A program made the position numbers and the translations under genes. Below the pieces are notes generated by a model, which saw only the letters and a program-made list of their open reading frames with translations, ran no database searches and was not told the origin of the DNA. Below, piece after piece: positions 7,246-15,517 of a stretch of 64,000 nt of DNA (position 1 is the stretch's first letter; each line of letters opens with the position of its first letter). The stretch comes from Oscillospiraceae bacterium (lineage in GTDB: Bacteria; Bacillota; Clostridia; Oscillospirales; Oscillospiraceae), in assembly GCA_021770845.1 (NCBI GenBank), contig JAETQF010000003.1:1-64000 (forward strand). The letters run 5' to 3'.

Positions 7246-8664
7246 TTATTTGACCACCTGCGCCTTGATCAGGTTGGTGGTGCCGCTGCTGCTCAGCGGT
7301 ACGCCCGCCGTGATCACCACGGTGTCCCCGGACTGGATCAGCCCCTCCTTTTTGGCGGTGTCCACGCACAGGGAGAACAGCCGGTCGGTGGAGTCCACAT
7401 TGCCGGACAGGAAGGGGGCCACCCCCCAGGAGATGGCCAGCTGGCGGCGCACCCGCTCCTCGGTGGTAAGGGCGGCCACGGCGCAGCCCGGGCGGAACCG
7501 GGAGATCATCCGGGCGGTATACCCCGACTGGGTGGCGGCGAGGATGGCGGTGGCGCCCAGATCCATGGCGGTGAGGCAGCTGGTATGGCTGATGGCGTCG
7601 GAGATGGCGGCGGTGTGGTCAAAGGCCATGGCCCGGAACCGCTTCCAGTAGTCGATGCCGCCCTCGGCGGCCTCCACGATGCTGGCCATCGTCTGGAGGG
7701 CCTCCAGGGGGTGCTTGCCCGAGGCGGTCTCGCCGGACAGCATGACGCAGCTGGTGCCGTCAAATACGGCGTTGGCCACGTCGGACACCTCGGCCCGGGT
7801 GGGCCGGGGGTTGCGGATCATGGAGTCCAGCATCTGGGTGGCGGTGATCACCACCTTCCCCTTGTGGATGGCGGATTTGATCATCCGCTTTTGGACGCCG
7901 GGCACCTCGTAGGCGGGGATCTCCACCCCCAGGTCGCCCCGGGCCACCATGATCCCGTTGGCGGCGTCGGCGATGGCGTCCAGGTTTTCCACGCCCTCCC
8001 GGTTTTCGATCTTGGCGATGATGCCCACGCCCTGGCCGCCGAAGCTGTCCAGCACCGAGCGGATCTCCGCCACGTCGGCGGCCCGGCGGACGAAGGAGGC
8101 GGCCACAAAGTCAAAGTCGTTGTCCACGGCGAAGCGGAGATCCTCCCGATCCTTGTCGGTGAGGGCGGGCAGGGCGATGGACACGCCGGGGATGTTGATG
8201 CTCTTGTGGTTGGACAGGGGGCCGCCGGTGACCACCTGGCAGAGGATGTCCTGCCCCTGGATCTCCTCCACCTCCAGATCCACCAGCCCGTCGTCGATGA
8301 GGACGTGGCAGCCGGGCTGGAGCTCCCGGTGCAGGTTGCCGTAGGTGACGGACACCTGATGGGCGTCCCCCTCGATCTCACGGGTGGTGAGGGTGAACCG
8401 GCCGCCGTCGGCCAGCTCGACGCGCTCACAGCCGAAGGAGCGGATGCGGATCTCGGGGCCCTTGGTGTCCAGAATGGTGGCCACGGGTCGGCCCAGGCTG
8501 TCCCGCACCCGCTTGAACCGGGTGAGCAGGGCGGCATGGGTCTCATGGGTGCCGTGGGAGAAGTTGAACCGGGCGGCGTCCATGCCGGACAGGATAAGCT
8601 GCTCCAGGGTCTCCTCGCTGTCGCAGGCGGGGCCCAGGGTGCAGATAATTTTGGTTTTTCTCAT
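7246..8664 (-). CDS. pyk: Pyruvate kinase
   Basis: Last step of glycolysis: phosphoenolpyruvate plus ADP to pyruvate plus ATP. 472 aa, the short form without the extra C-terminal phosphohistidine domain of Bacillus Pyk (about 585 aa). Visible are N-terminal TKIICTLGPA, FNFSHG, the metal-site MVARGDLGVE and the allosteric C-domain. A promoter (TTGACT-16-TATCAT) lies upstream and a strong terminator downstream, so it is probably transcribed alone. Confidence 0.97.
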   Translation of the reverse strand: MRKTKIICTLGPACDSEETLEQLILSGMDAARFNFSHGTHETHAALLTRFKRVRDSLGRPVATILDTKGPEIRIRSFGCERVELADGGRFTLTTREIEGDAHQVSVTYGNLHRELQPGCHVLIDDGLVDLEVEEIQGQDILCQVVTGGPLSNHKSINIPGVSIALPALTDKDREDLRFAVDNDFDFVAASFVRRAADVAEIRSVLDSFGGQGVGIIAKIENREGVENLDAIADAANGIMVARGDLGVEIPAYEVPGVQKRMIKSAIHKGKVVITATQMLDSMIRNPRPTRAEVSDVANAVFDGTSCVMLSGETASGKHPLEALQTMASIVEAAEGGIDYWKRFRAMAFDHTAAISDAISHTSCLTAMDLGATAILAATQSGYTARMISRFRPGCAVAALTTEERVRRQLAISWGVAPFLSGNVDSTDRLFSLCVDTAKKEGLIQSGDTVVITAGVPLSSSGTTNLIKAQVVK

Positions 8665-8714
8665 AACAGGGTTCCTCCAAGGTTACAGATTCTGAATTCT
8701 AATTGTCCGTCCAC

Positions 8715-8742
8715 ATGATATACAAGCGGAGGGAAAAGTCAA
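8715..8742 (-). promoter_or_regulatory. Promoter of pyk
   Basis: Minus-strand TTGACT (8742-8737), 16-nt spacer, TATCAT (8720-8715). Confidence 0.55.
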
Positions 8743-8816
8743 GACTTGACGGGGGAACTTTCACGATATGCCGGTTTTCCCCGGAGGGCGGGGGGAAAAG
8801 TTCGGCGAACTTGAGC

Positions 8817-8850
8817 AAAACCGGCGGGGCGCAGCGCGCCCCGCCGGTTT
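8817..8850 (-). terminator. Terminator of the CorC-family gene
   Basis: AAACCGGCGGGGCGC / GCGCCCCGCCGGTTT stem immediately after the stop codon, followed by TTGCTC on the minus strand. The stem is very strong but the T-run is short. Confidence 0.6.
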
Positions 8851-8851
8851 C

Positions 8852-10198
8852 TCACACGTCAGGCCCGTCCTCGGGGGCGGGCGGCCGCCTGGACACCAGG
8901 GCCCACTCCACCCGCCGGTCGGCGAAGCCCAGCACCTCAATGTGCAGCCCGTGGGCGTCCACCTCGATCTGGGCGCCGTCCTCCGGGATGACGGACAGCT
9001 GGGCGAACACCAGCCCGCCCAGGGTGTCGGACTCCTCCTCCTGGGGGAACTCCACCCCCAGGGCTTCCGACACCTGCTCCAGCGGGCAGGAGCCGGACGC
9101 CTTCCACACCCCCGGCTCTACCTCCTCGATGTCCTTCTCCTCCGCCGGGTCGAACTCGTCGTAGATGTTGCCCACGATCTCCTCCAGCAGATCCTCCATG
9201 GTGACAAGGCCGGAGGTGCCGCCGTACTCGTCCACCACAATGGCCATATGTACCTTTTTGCTCTGCATATCCCGGAACAGCACGTCGGTGCGCACCGACT
9301 CCGGCACGAAGTAGGCCGGACGGAGCAGTTCCGTCAGGGGCTTGGGGTCGTCCTCCTGGGCGTTGAGGAGGAAGTCCCGGGTGTTGAGGATGCCCACGAT
9401 GTCGTCCGCGTCCTCCCGGTACACCGGGAAGCGGGAGCGGCCGGAGGTGAGGATGGAATTCAGCACCTCCTCATTGGAGTCGTCCACCCACACCATCACC
9501 ATGTCGGTGCGGTGGATCATCACGTCCTCGGCGGTGGTGTTGTTGAACTCGAAGATGTTCTCGATGAGCTCTTTCTCCGACGTCTCGATGGCGCCCCGCT
9601 CCTCGCCCAGATCCACCATCATGCGGATCTCGTCCTCGCTCACGTCCTGGTTGTCCGCCTTGGGGTCAATGCCCAGCAGGCGCAGCACCCCGTTGGTGGA
9701 CTTGGACAGCAGCCAGATCACCGGCCGGAACACCGCCGCCACCCCGGACACCACCCCCACGGTGAACCGGGCCACCCCCTCGGTTTTCTTCATGGCGATG
9801 CGCTTGGGCACCAGCTCGCCCAGCACCAGGCTGAAGTAGGACAGCACCACGGTGATGAGCACCACCATCAGGTTGTTCAGCGCGGCGGGGGACAGGGCGG
9901 TGACGCCCAGATCGTCCACCAGCCAGCGCACCAGGGGGTCGGAGAAGCTGTCCGCGGCGAAGGCGGAGGACAGGAACCCGGCCAGGGTGATGGCGATCTG
10001 GATGGCGGACAGGAAGTGGTCGGGGGCCTGGGTGAGGGCCAGGAGGCGGGCGGCCTTCTTGTCCCCCTCCTCGGCCTGTTTTTTCAGCTTGGTCTCGGAC
10101 AGGGAGATGACGGCGATCTCCGCCGCGGCAAAGAAGGCGTTGATCAGGATCAGGACGATCAGGATGATCAGCTTCGGTAAGAACGGGTCGTCGGGCAA
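8852..10198 (-). CDS. CNNM/CorC (HlyC) family membrane protein with CBS domains
   Basis: 448 aa. The N-terminal CNNM/DUF21 domain with about four membrane helices occupies residues 1-150. Paired CBS domains lie near 205-330 (MIHRTDMVMVWVDD and VDEYGGTSGLVTMEDLLEE). The CorC_HlyC domain is near 350-430. The family is linked to Mg2+ or Co2+ transport or homeostasis; annotation as 'hemolysin' is historical. The start is TTG at 10198 behind GGGAGGTT. Function as an ion transporter is inferred from family. Confidence 0.92.
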   Translation of the reverse strand: MPDDPFLPKLIILIVLILINAFFAAAEIAVISLSETKLKKQAEEGDKKAARLLALTQAPDHFLSAIQIAITLAGFLSSAFAADSFSDPLVRWLVDDLGVTALSPAALNNLMVVLITVVLSYFSLVLGELVPKRIAMKKTEGVARFTVGVVSGVAAVFRPVIWLLSKSTNGVLRLLGIDPKADNQDVSEDEIRMMVDLGEERGAIETSEKELIENIFEFNNTTAEDVMIHRTDMVMVWVDDSNEEVLNSILTSGRSRFPVYREDADDIVGILNTRDFLLNAQEDDPKPLTELLRPAYFVPESVRTDVLFRDMQSKKVHMAIVVDEYGGTSGLVTMEDLLEEIVGNIYDEFDPAEEKDIEEVEPGVWKASGSCPLEQVSEALGVEFPQEEESDTLGGLVFAQLSVIPEDGAQIEVDAHGLHIEVLGFADRRVEWALVSRRPPAPEDGPDV

Positions 10199-10305
10199 GA
10201 TGGATAACCTCCCATAAAAACAGCGGTCTGTTGAATTTGCCGCTCCATTCTATGCGGCGCAGACCCTAACAAGTTACAGTATATCAGCTTTTCGGGAAAA
10301 AGCAA

Positions 10306-10327
10306 GGGCCGCCCACCGGGGCGGCCC
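10306..10327 (-). terminator. Terminator downstream of trxA
   Basis: GGGCCGCC / GGCGGCCC hairpin followed on the minus strand by TTGCTTTTT. A second hairpin at 10375-10403 (CGCCGGAAAAGGC / GCCTTTTCCGGCG) starts one base after the trxA stop. Confidence 0.6.
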
Positions 10328-10404
10328 AGAAAAAGCCTCGCAGAGTTCGCGCCCGCAGTCGGGCCGCAGTCCCCCGCCGGAAAAGGCTTTGCCTTTTCCG
10401 GCGT

Positions 10405-10713
10405 TTAGTCCAGCAGCTTCAGCAGCTCCGCCTTGGGCCGGGCGCCCACCGCCTTGTTGACGATCTCGCCGCCCTTGAACACCAGGAGTGTGGGTATGCT
10501 CATCACGCCGAAGCGGGCGGCCAGCTCGTTCTGCTCGTCCACGTTTACCTTGCCCACCACGATGTCGTCCCGCTCCCCGGCGATCTCGTCCACCAGGGGG
10601 GACACCATGCGGCAGGGGCCGCACCACGGGGCCCAGAAGTCCACCAGCACTGGCTTGCCGGCCTGGAGCACCACCTGGTCAAAATTTTCCTGCGTAATGG
10701 TCTGTACGGACAT
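10405..10713 (-). CDS. trxA: Thioredoxin
   Basis: Cytoplasmic dithiol-disulfide reductant. 102 aa, the normal length. The active site WCGPC is at residues 30-34 and the cis-proline loop is MSIPTL. An AAAGGAG site precedes the ATG at 10713. It begins 26 bp after the glycosyltransferase stop on the same strand, so read-through from that gene is possible although the functions do not obviously match. Confidence 0.97.
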   Translation of the reverse strand: MSVQTITQENFDQVVLQAGKPVLVDFWAPWCGPCRMVSPLVDEIAGERDDIVVGKVNVDEQNELAARFGVMSIPTLLVFKGGEIVNKAVGARPKAELLKLLD

Positions 10714-10739
10714 GATCTCATTTCTCCTTTTGTGTTGAT

Positions 10740-11768
10740 TTAGTTGAACTTATAGATCTTGCGGGCCAGACGGTACAGCCCCACGGACAGCTTCCGCCCC
10801 TGATAGCCGGGGATGTTGGTGCCCACGTTGGTGGCCTTGTAGCGGCAGCGGCGGTAGAGGGCGGCGTCCTTCTGCCGCAGATACTCCCACAGCTCGGTGC
10901 GCAGGCCCAGGGACTGGGGGGTGTTGGCGATCACCGAGAAGATGGACGAGATGGACATCATCATGGACAGGTAGTTCAGCATATACCGGCCCAGCCGGGG
11001 CTGGGTGGCCTTGATGGCCATGACGTCGTGGGCGGCGATCATCTGCTTGGTGACCCGCACCTGCTGATCGATGCGGCCCGCCATCACCGCCTCGTTGACG
11101 CTCTGATCCGCCCGGCCGATGAAGTAGCGGTACAGATCCAAGTCCATGTAGTACAGCGTTTTGACGTAGGGCAGGGGCTGGTAGACGAAGATGTTGTCCA
11201 CGTAGAAGGTGTGCTTGGGCAGCTCCAGGGCGCAGTCCCGCAGCAGCTGGGTGCGGTAGATTACCGAGTGCATCAGCAGGTACTGGGAGGTGCGGAAGTG
11301 GCGGATGGACTCCCAGGTGAAGATCTGGTTCAGGGGGAACACGTTTTTGTAGCCCATCACCTTCCGGGTGTTGTCCTCCACGTGCTCGTAGACGTAGTTG
11401 GCGATGAACAGATCCACCGGGGCGGGCATGGCGGCGAACTCCCGCAGCTTGGCCATCACCTGCCCAAGGGCGTCGGTGTCCAGCCAGTCGTCCGAGTCCA
11501 CCACCTTGTAGTAGAGGCCCCGGGCGTTGCGGATGCCCTGGTTGACGCCCTCGCCGTGGCCGCCGTTCTCCTGGTGGATGGCCCGGATGATATCGGGGTG
11601 CTTTGCCGCCCATTCGTCGCACTTGGCGGGGGTGTCGTCCCTGGTGGAGCCGTCGTCCACCAGGATGATCTCCGCGTCCTCTCCGGCGGCCAGCAGGGTT
11701 TCAATACAGTGATCCATGTAGGCCGCCGAATTGTAGCAGGGGACGGCGAAGGTGATCAATTTATCCAT
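10740..11768 (-). CDS. Family 2 glycosyltransferase
   Basis: 342 aa. The N-terminal GT-A domain is clear: FAVPCYNSAAYMDHC, the nucleotide-sugar site LVDDGSTRDDT and the metal-binding VDSDDW. The enzyme transfers a sugar to a surface polymer or teichoic acid; acceptor and donor cannot be told. I chose ATG 11768 (MDKLITF), which has AGGAGC 9 nt upstream, over an earlier in-frame ATG. It follows glf on the same strand across a palindromic repeat, suggesting a galactofuranose-related step, but that link is inference. Confidence 0.9.
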   Translation of the reverse strand: MDKLITFAVPCYNSAAYMDHCIETLLAAGEDAEIILVDDGSTRDDTPAKCDEWAAKHPDIIRAIHQENGGHGEGVNQGIRNARGLYYKVVDSDDWLDTDALGQVMAKLREFAAMPAPVDLFIANYVYEHVEDNTRKVMGYKNVFPLNQIFTWESIRHFRTSQYLLMHSVIYRTQLLRDCALELPKHTFYVDNIFVYQPLPYVKTLYYMDLDLYRYFIGRADQSVNEAVMAGRIDQQVRVTKQMIAAHDVMAIKATQPRLGRYMLNYLSMMMSISSIFSVIANTPQSLGLRTELWEYLRQKDAALYRRCRYKATNVGTNIPGYQGRKLSVGLYRLARKIYKFN

Positions 11769-11811
11769 TTCTATCGCGCTCCTGTCTTGTATATGTGTAT
11801 AGGGGAGCATC

Positions 11812-11895
11812 TGTAGGGGCCGACGACTCGGCGGCCCGCCCTTCCCGCAAAGATTTTTCGTATTACGCGGCGCGCCGGGGTCGTCGCGCCCTACA
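11812..11895. repeat. Palindromic repeat family 1, copy 2
   Basis: Begins TGTAGGGGC and ends GCCCTACA, with imperfect arms of about 27 nt. It overlaps the 3' end of glf: the glf stop TAG is the TAG of the TGTAG repeat terminus. Its loop carries an AT-rich word (AAAGATTTTTCG) unlike the other copies. Confidence 0.65.
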
Positions 11896-13066
11896 CCAGC
11901 GCATCCGCCAGGGCCAGCGCCCGGGCCGCGATGGCGTCCATGTTGTAGTATTTGTATTCCGCCAGACGGCCCAGCAGGTGCAGGTTGGGATATTGGGCGG
12001 CCAGATCGGCGTACTTGGCGTACAGGGCGTTGTTCTCCGGGTTGATGATGGCGTAGTAGGGGATCTCAACCTCCGCGCCGGTGTAGGCCCTGGAATACTC
12101 CTTCATGATGGTGGTGACGCCGGGCAGCTCCTGGCCGGTGAGGTGTTTGAACTCGGTGATCCGGGTGTAGGGCTGATCCACGGTGTAGTTCACGGTGCCG
12201 TGGGTTTGGTAAACGTCCCGGGGCAGGGTTTCAAACCCGAAGTCCAGCGTCCGGTAGGGCAGAGGCCCGAACCGGAAGCCGAACAGCTCGTCGGCCTGTC
12301 CGGTGTAGATGACGGTGCCGTCAAAAGCCTGGCTGTCCAGCTTGATCACGCCGTCCGCCAGCTCCAGCCGCTTCAGCGCGTCCACGCCCAGCTCCACGGT
12401 GATGTTGGGGTGATCCAGCATCCTCTCGAACATGGGGGTGTAGCCCTCCAGCGGCATCCCCTGGTAGGCGTCCTGGAAGTACCGGGGATCCCGGGACAGG
12501 AACACAGGCACCCGGGCGGTGGTGTTGGGGTCGATCTCCTCCGGGGTCTGGCCCCACTGCTTCATGGTGTAGTGGACAAACACGTGCTCATACACATAGT
12601 CCGCGATGGCGGCGATTTCGGGATCCGGGTTGTGCCGCAGCTCCAGAATCGTCACCTTTTTCTCCGGGCCGTAGGCGGCGACGAGCTTATCCCCCAGCCG
12701 TTTCCCCTCCTGGGGGCCGAAGGCGATCTCCAGAGAGTCCAGGTTGAAGGGGACGGGGTATTGCAGCCGCTGGTTGGGCGTTCCGCTCTCGCCGGGAATA
12801 TTGGCCACCACCGTGTGCTGGTAGTCCCGCCAGCTTGTGAACCGGGACAGGTAGTCGTACACCCGCTTGTCGTTGGTGTGGAAGATGTGGGGGCCGTACT
12901 GGTGGATCAGCACCCCGGCGCTGTCCGGGCAGTCGTAGGCGTTGCCCGCCACGTGGGGGCGGCGCTCCAGCACCAGCACCTTCTTGCCAGCCTCCTCCGC
13001 CAGCCGTCGGGCGGTCACCGCGCCGGCGTAGCCCGCGCCCACGATCAGCGCATCGTATTGCTTCAA
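11891..13066 (-). CDS. glf: UDP-galactopyranose mutase
   Basis: FAD enzyme that converts UDP-galactopyranose to UDP-galactofuranose for surface glycans. 391 aa, normal length. The N-terminal Rossmann motif is IVGAGYAGAV, followed by RRPHVAGNAYD and YGPHIFHT. Among candidate starts, TTG at 13066 gives MKQYDALIVGAG, placing the FAD fold right at the N-terminus. The open frame continues far upstream only as a shadow of degV. The stop codon lies inside a family 1 repeat. An extended -10 promoter lies about 60 nt upstream. Confidence 0.93.
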   Translation of the reverse strand: MKQYDALIVGAGYAGAVTARRLAEEAGKKVLVLERRPHVAGNAYDCPDSAGVLIHQYGPHIFHTNDKRVYDYLSRFTSWRDYQHTVVANIPGESGTPNQRLQYPVPFNLDSLEIAFGPQEGKRLGDKLVAAYGPEKKVTILELRHNPDPEIAAIADYVYEHVFVHYTMKQWGQTPEEIDPNTTARVPVFLSRDPRYFQDAYQGMPLEGYTPMFERMLDHPNITVELGVDALKRLELADGVIKLDSQAFDGTVIYTGQADELFGFRFGPLPYRTLDFGFETLPRDVYQTHGTVNYTVDQPYTRITEFKHLTGQELPGVTTIMKEYSRAYTGAEVEIPYYAIINPENNALYAKYADLAAQYPNLHLLGRLAEYKYYNMDAIAARALALADALV

Positions 13067-13133
13067 ATTGATCCCAGCTTTCTGTGTCGGACGGGCGGGG
13101 CCCGTCTGCCTTAGTTTGCCAAAAGATGAAACA

Positions 13134-13139
13134 ATTATA
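13134..13139 (-). promoter_or_regulatory. -10 element of the glf promoter
   Basis: Minus-strand TATAAT preceded by TGT (extended -10). The -35 region is weak. Confidence 0.5.
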
Positions 13140-13193
13140 ACATACCCGGCCCGCTGTGGGAAGGGCGAGTTTTTTAAGACTTGCAAAAAAAAC

Positions 13194-13223
13194 AGGGCCG
13201 CGGCAGTCTGATCCGCGGCCCCG
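13194..13223 (-). terminator. Terminator of the DegV gene
   Basis: GGGGCCGCGGAT / CTGCCGCGGCCC hairpin followed on the minus strand by TGTTTTTTTTGC, a textbook intrinsic terminator. Confidence 0.85.
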
Positions 13224-13239
13224 TGTTCAGTTGTACCGG

Positions 13240-14076
13240 TCAATACGCCGCCACAATGCCCCCGGAGTTGGCGTAGAAGGTGCTGATCCCCCTCGTCTCC
13301 TCGATGCGCACGTCGGCGAAGTCGCAGGTCTTGAAGGCCAGCGCCCGCAGGTACTCCGCCCGCTCCCGGCACAGGCAGTGGGAGATGCACAGCAGCTGGC
13401 CCCGGTGGCGCTCGTCCGCCGCCATGATGGCGCACAGCTTGTTCAGCGCCTGCTTGATGGACAGGGCCTGTCCGTGGCGCATGATCTCCCCCTGGGGGGT
13501 GGAGCCCATCACCAGCTTCACCCGCAGCGCCCCGGTGACCAGGGACTGCACCCGGGTGAGCCGCCCCGCCTTGCGCAGCACGTCCAGGTTTTCCAGCACG
13601 AACAGGGTATTCATCCGGGCGATGCGCCGATCCATCTCCGCCACCACCTCGTCGAAGGGCATCCCGGAGCCCGCCAGCTTGGACAGGGTGAGGGCAATTT
13701 TCGTCTCCCCGGCGGAGGCGGAGCAGGAGTTGAACACGTGGAGGTTCCGATCCGGGTGCTCCTCCCGGAAGATCTGGGCGGCCTGCCACGCGCTGTTGTG
13801 GGAGCCGGACAGCAGGGCGGACAGGGTGACCACGTACACGTCCCCCTCCGCCGCCTCGTAGGCCGCCAGGTACTCCGCCGGGGCGGGGCAGGCGGTGTGG
13901 GACGCCTCCTGGCACATGGCCATGGCGTCCACCAGCGCCTCGGTGCGCAGCGTCTCGTCGTCCCGGAACTCGTTCTCCCCCACGTGGATGGTAAGGGGGA
14001 TGCTCTGGTATACCCCGGTGGACAGCACCTCGGGGCTCAGGTCGCAGCAGCTGTCAACGATGATTTTAAAGCTCAT
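13240..14076 (-). CDS. DegV family fatty-acid-binding protein
   Basis: 278 aa. DegV proteins bind a fatty acid and some (FakB) present it to the FakA kinase for phospholipid synthesis. The N-terminus (MSFKIIVDSCCDLSPEV) shows the usual DegV opening, and VTLSALLSGSHNSA matches the ligand-phosphate loop. ATG 14076 has GGAG 9 nt upstream; a TTG five codons earlier would sit on that site. It has its own promoter (TTGACT-17-TATGAT) and terminator. No fakA gene is in the window. Confidence 0.92.
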   Translation of the reverse strand: MSFKIIVDSCCDLSPEVLSTGVYQSIPLTIHVGENEFRDDETLRTEALVDAMAMCQEASHTACPAPAEYLAAYEAAEGDVYVVTLSALLSGSHNSAWQAAQIFREEHPDRNLHVFNSCSASAGETKIALTLSKLAGSGMPFDEVVAEMDRRIARMNTLFVLENLDVLRKAGRLTRVQSLVTGALRVKLVMGSTPQGEIMRHGQALSIKQALNKLCAIMAADERHRGQLLCISHCLCRERAEYLRALAFKTCDFADVRIEETRGISTFYANSGGIVAAY

Positions 14077-14110
14077 ACAAAAAAACTCCAAATATCATTT
14101 TGATAATTAC

Positions 14111-14139
14111 ATCATAGCAGAGCCCCTTGGGAAAGTCAA
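14111..14139 (-). promoter_or_regulatory. Promoter of the DegV gene
   Basis: Minus-strand TTGACT (14139-14134), 17-nt spacer, TATGAT (14116-14111). Confidence 0.65.
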
Positions 14140-14172
14140 GGGAAAACCGCCGGAATCTGGGCAAATTGCCGC

Positions 14173-14201
14173 TTGACGGGAGGGGCCGTCCATAGTAAAA
14201 T
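14173..14201 (+). promoter_or_regulatory. Promoter of the FprA gene
   Basis: TTGACG (14173-14178), 17-nt spacer, TAAAAT (14196-14201). It is divergent from the DegV promoter, about 35 bp away. Confidence 0.6.
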
Positions 14202-14247
14202 CGGGGGATGAATCGAACTACTATTGAATAGGAAGGCTGTGACACAT

Positions 14248-15414
14248 ATGAGCGCTGCGTTTGACCCGGCAATCCGCCCGGTGGGGTGCTTTGACGGGGA
14301 TCTGGATCTATTTGAAAGCCAATACGCCGTCCCCAACGGGGTGAGCTACAATTCCTGGGTGATTCTGGACGAGAAGGTGGCCGTGCTGGACTCGGTGGAT
14401 CCCCGGAAAACAGGGGAGTGGCTGTCCAACCTGGCGGGGGCGCTGGAGGGCCGGGAGCCGGACTACCTGATCATCCACCACATGGAGCCCGACCACGCGG
14501 GCAGCATTTCCGCCCTGGCGGACAAGTATCCCGCCATGACCCTGGTGGGCAACGCCAAGACCTTCCCCATGCTGGCCGCCTTCACCGGGCGGGACTTTGC
14601 CCACCGCTCCCTCATCGTGAAGGAGGGAGAGGAGCTGGCCCTGGGCACCCATACCCTGACCTTCTGCATGGCCCCCATGGTGCACTGGCCGGAGGTGATG
14701 GTGTCCTTTGAAAAGAGCGGCGGGACGCTGTTCTCCGCCGACGGCTTCGGCCGGTTCGGGGACGCGGATCCCGCCGCCCCCTGGGTGGACGAGGCCCGGC
14801 GGTACTATCTGAACATTGTGGGCAAGTACGGTGTGCAGGTGCAGGCCCTGCTGAAGAAGGCGGCGGCGCTGGACATCAAGCGGATCTGCCCCCTCCACGG
14901 CCCGGTGCTGTCCGGGGAGGGGCTGGCCCTGGCCCTGGAGAAGTACGATCTGTGGAGCCGGTACGTGCCGGAGGAGAAGGGCGTGCTGGTGGCCTACGCC
15001 TCCATCCACGGCAACACCGCCCGGGCGGCGCTGGAGCTGGCGGACAAGCTGCGGGGAGAGGGACTGGCCGTGGACGCCATCGATCTGGCCCGGCGGGACT
15101 GGGCGGAGGCGGTGGCTGGGGCCTTCCGGTACAGCGGGCTGATGCTGGCGGCGTCCAGCTATGACGCGGGGGTGTTCCCGCCCATGGCCCAGTTCCTGGC
15201 CCGGCTGAAGTCCAAGGGCTTCCGGGATCGGACGGTGGGGCTGATGGAAAACGGCTCCTGGGGCCCCTCCGCCCTGAAAACCATGCTGGGCGAGCTGGAG
15301 GCCATGAAGGGGCTGACCATCCTGGATCCGAAGATCACCATCCGCTCCGCCGCCACGGAGGAAAACCGGGCGCAGATGGGTGAGCTGGCAAAGGCGTTTG
15401 CGGCGGCGCTTTGA
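14248..15414 (+). CDS. FprA-family flavodiiron protein
   Basis: 388 aa. The N-terminal metallo-beta-lactamase domain carries the diiron ligands of flavodiiron proteins (HHMEPDHAGS, then MVHWPEVM and SADGFGRFG). The C-terminal flavodoxin domain begins near residue 250 with the FMN loop YASIHGNTARAA. Such proteins reduce O2 to water, or NO to N2O, and protect anaerobes. Start ATG 14248 (MSAAFD) follows AGGAAGG; an upstream in-frame ATG lacks a site. Monocistronic, with a shared terminator downstream. Confidence 0.95.
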   Translation: MSAAFDPAIRPVGCFDGDLDLFESQYAVPNGVSYNSWVILDEKVAVLDSVDPRKTGEWLSNLAGALEGREPDYLIIHHMEPDHAGSISALADKYPAMTLVGNAKTFPMLAAFTGRDFAHRSLIVKEGEELALGTHTLTFCMAPMVHWPEVMVSFEKSGGTLFSADGFGRFGDADPAAPWVDEARRYYLNIVGKYGVQVQALLKKAAALDIKRICPLHGPVLSGEGLALALEKYDLWSRYVPEEKGVLVAYASIHGNTARAALELADKLRGEGLAVDAIDLARRDWAEAVAGAFRYSGLMLAASSYDAGVFPPMAQFLARLKSKGFRDRTVGLMENGSWGPSALKTMLGELEAMKGLTILDPKITIRSAATEENRAQMGELAKAFAAAL

Positions 15415-15480
15415 TCCGCTCCTGCAAAGGGGGAAAGGCCAACTTTTGAGGCGTTTTTAGACAAACATATGGGGTAAAAA

Positions 15481-15509
15481 AATCCCGTCCGGCCCAGCCG
15501 GACGGGATT
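15481..15509. terminator. Bidirectional terminator, FprA / sugar kinase
   Basis: AATCCCGTCCGGC / CCGGACGGGATT stem with an A-run before and a T-run after it, between convergent genes. Confidence 0.85.
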
Positions 15510-15517
15510 TTTGCGCT

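Noticed and set aside
11891-13915. 674-aa open frame containing glf
   Set aside because: Only the C-terminal 391 residues are glf; the rest is antisense to nothing useful and overlaps degV in another frame.
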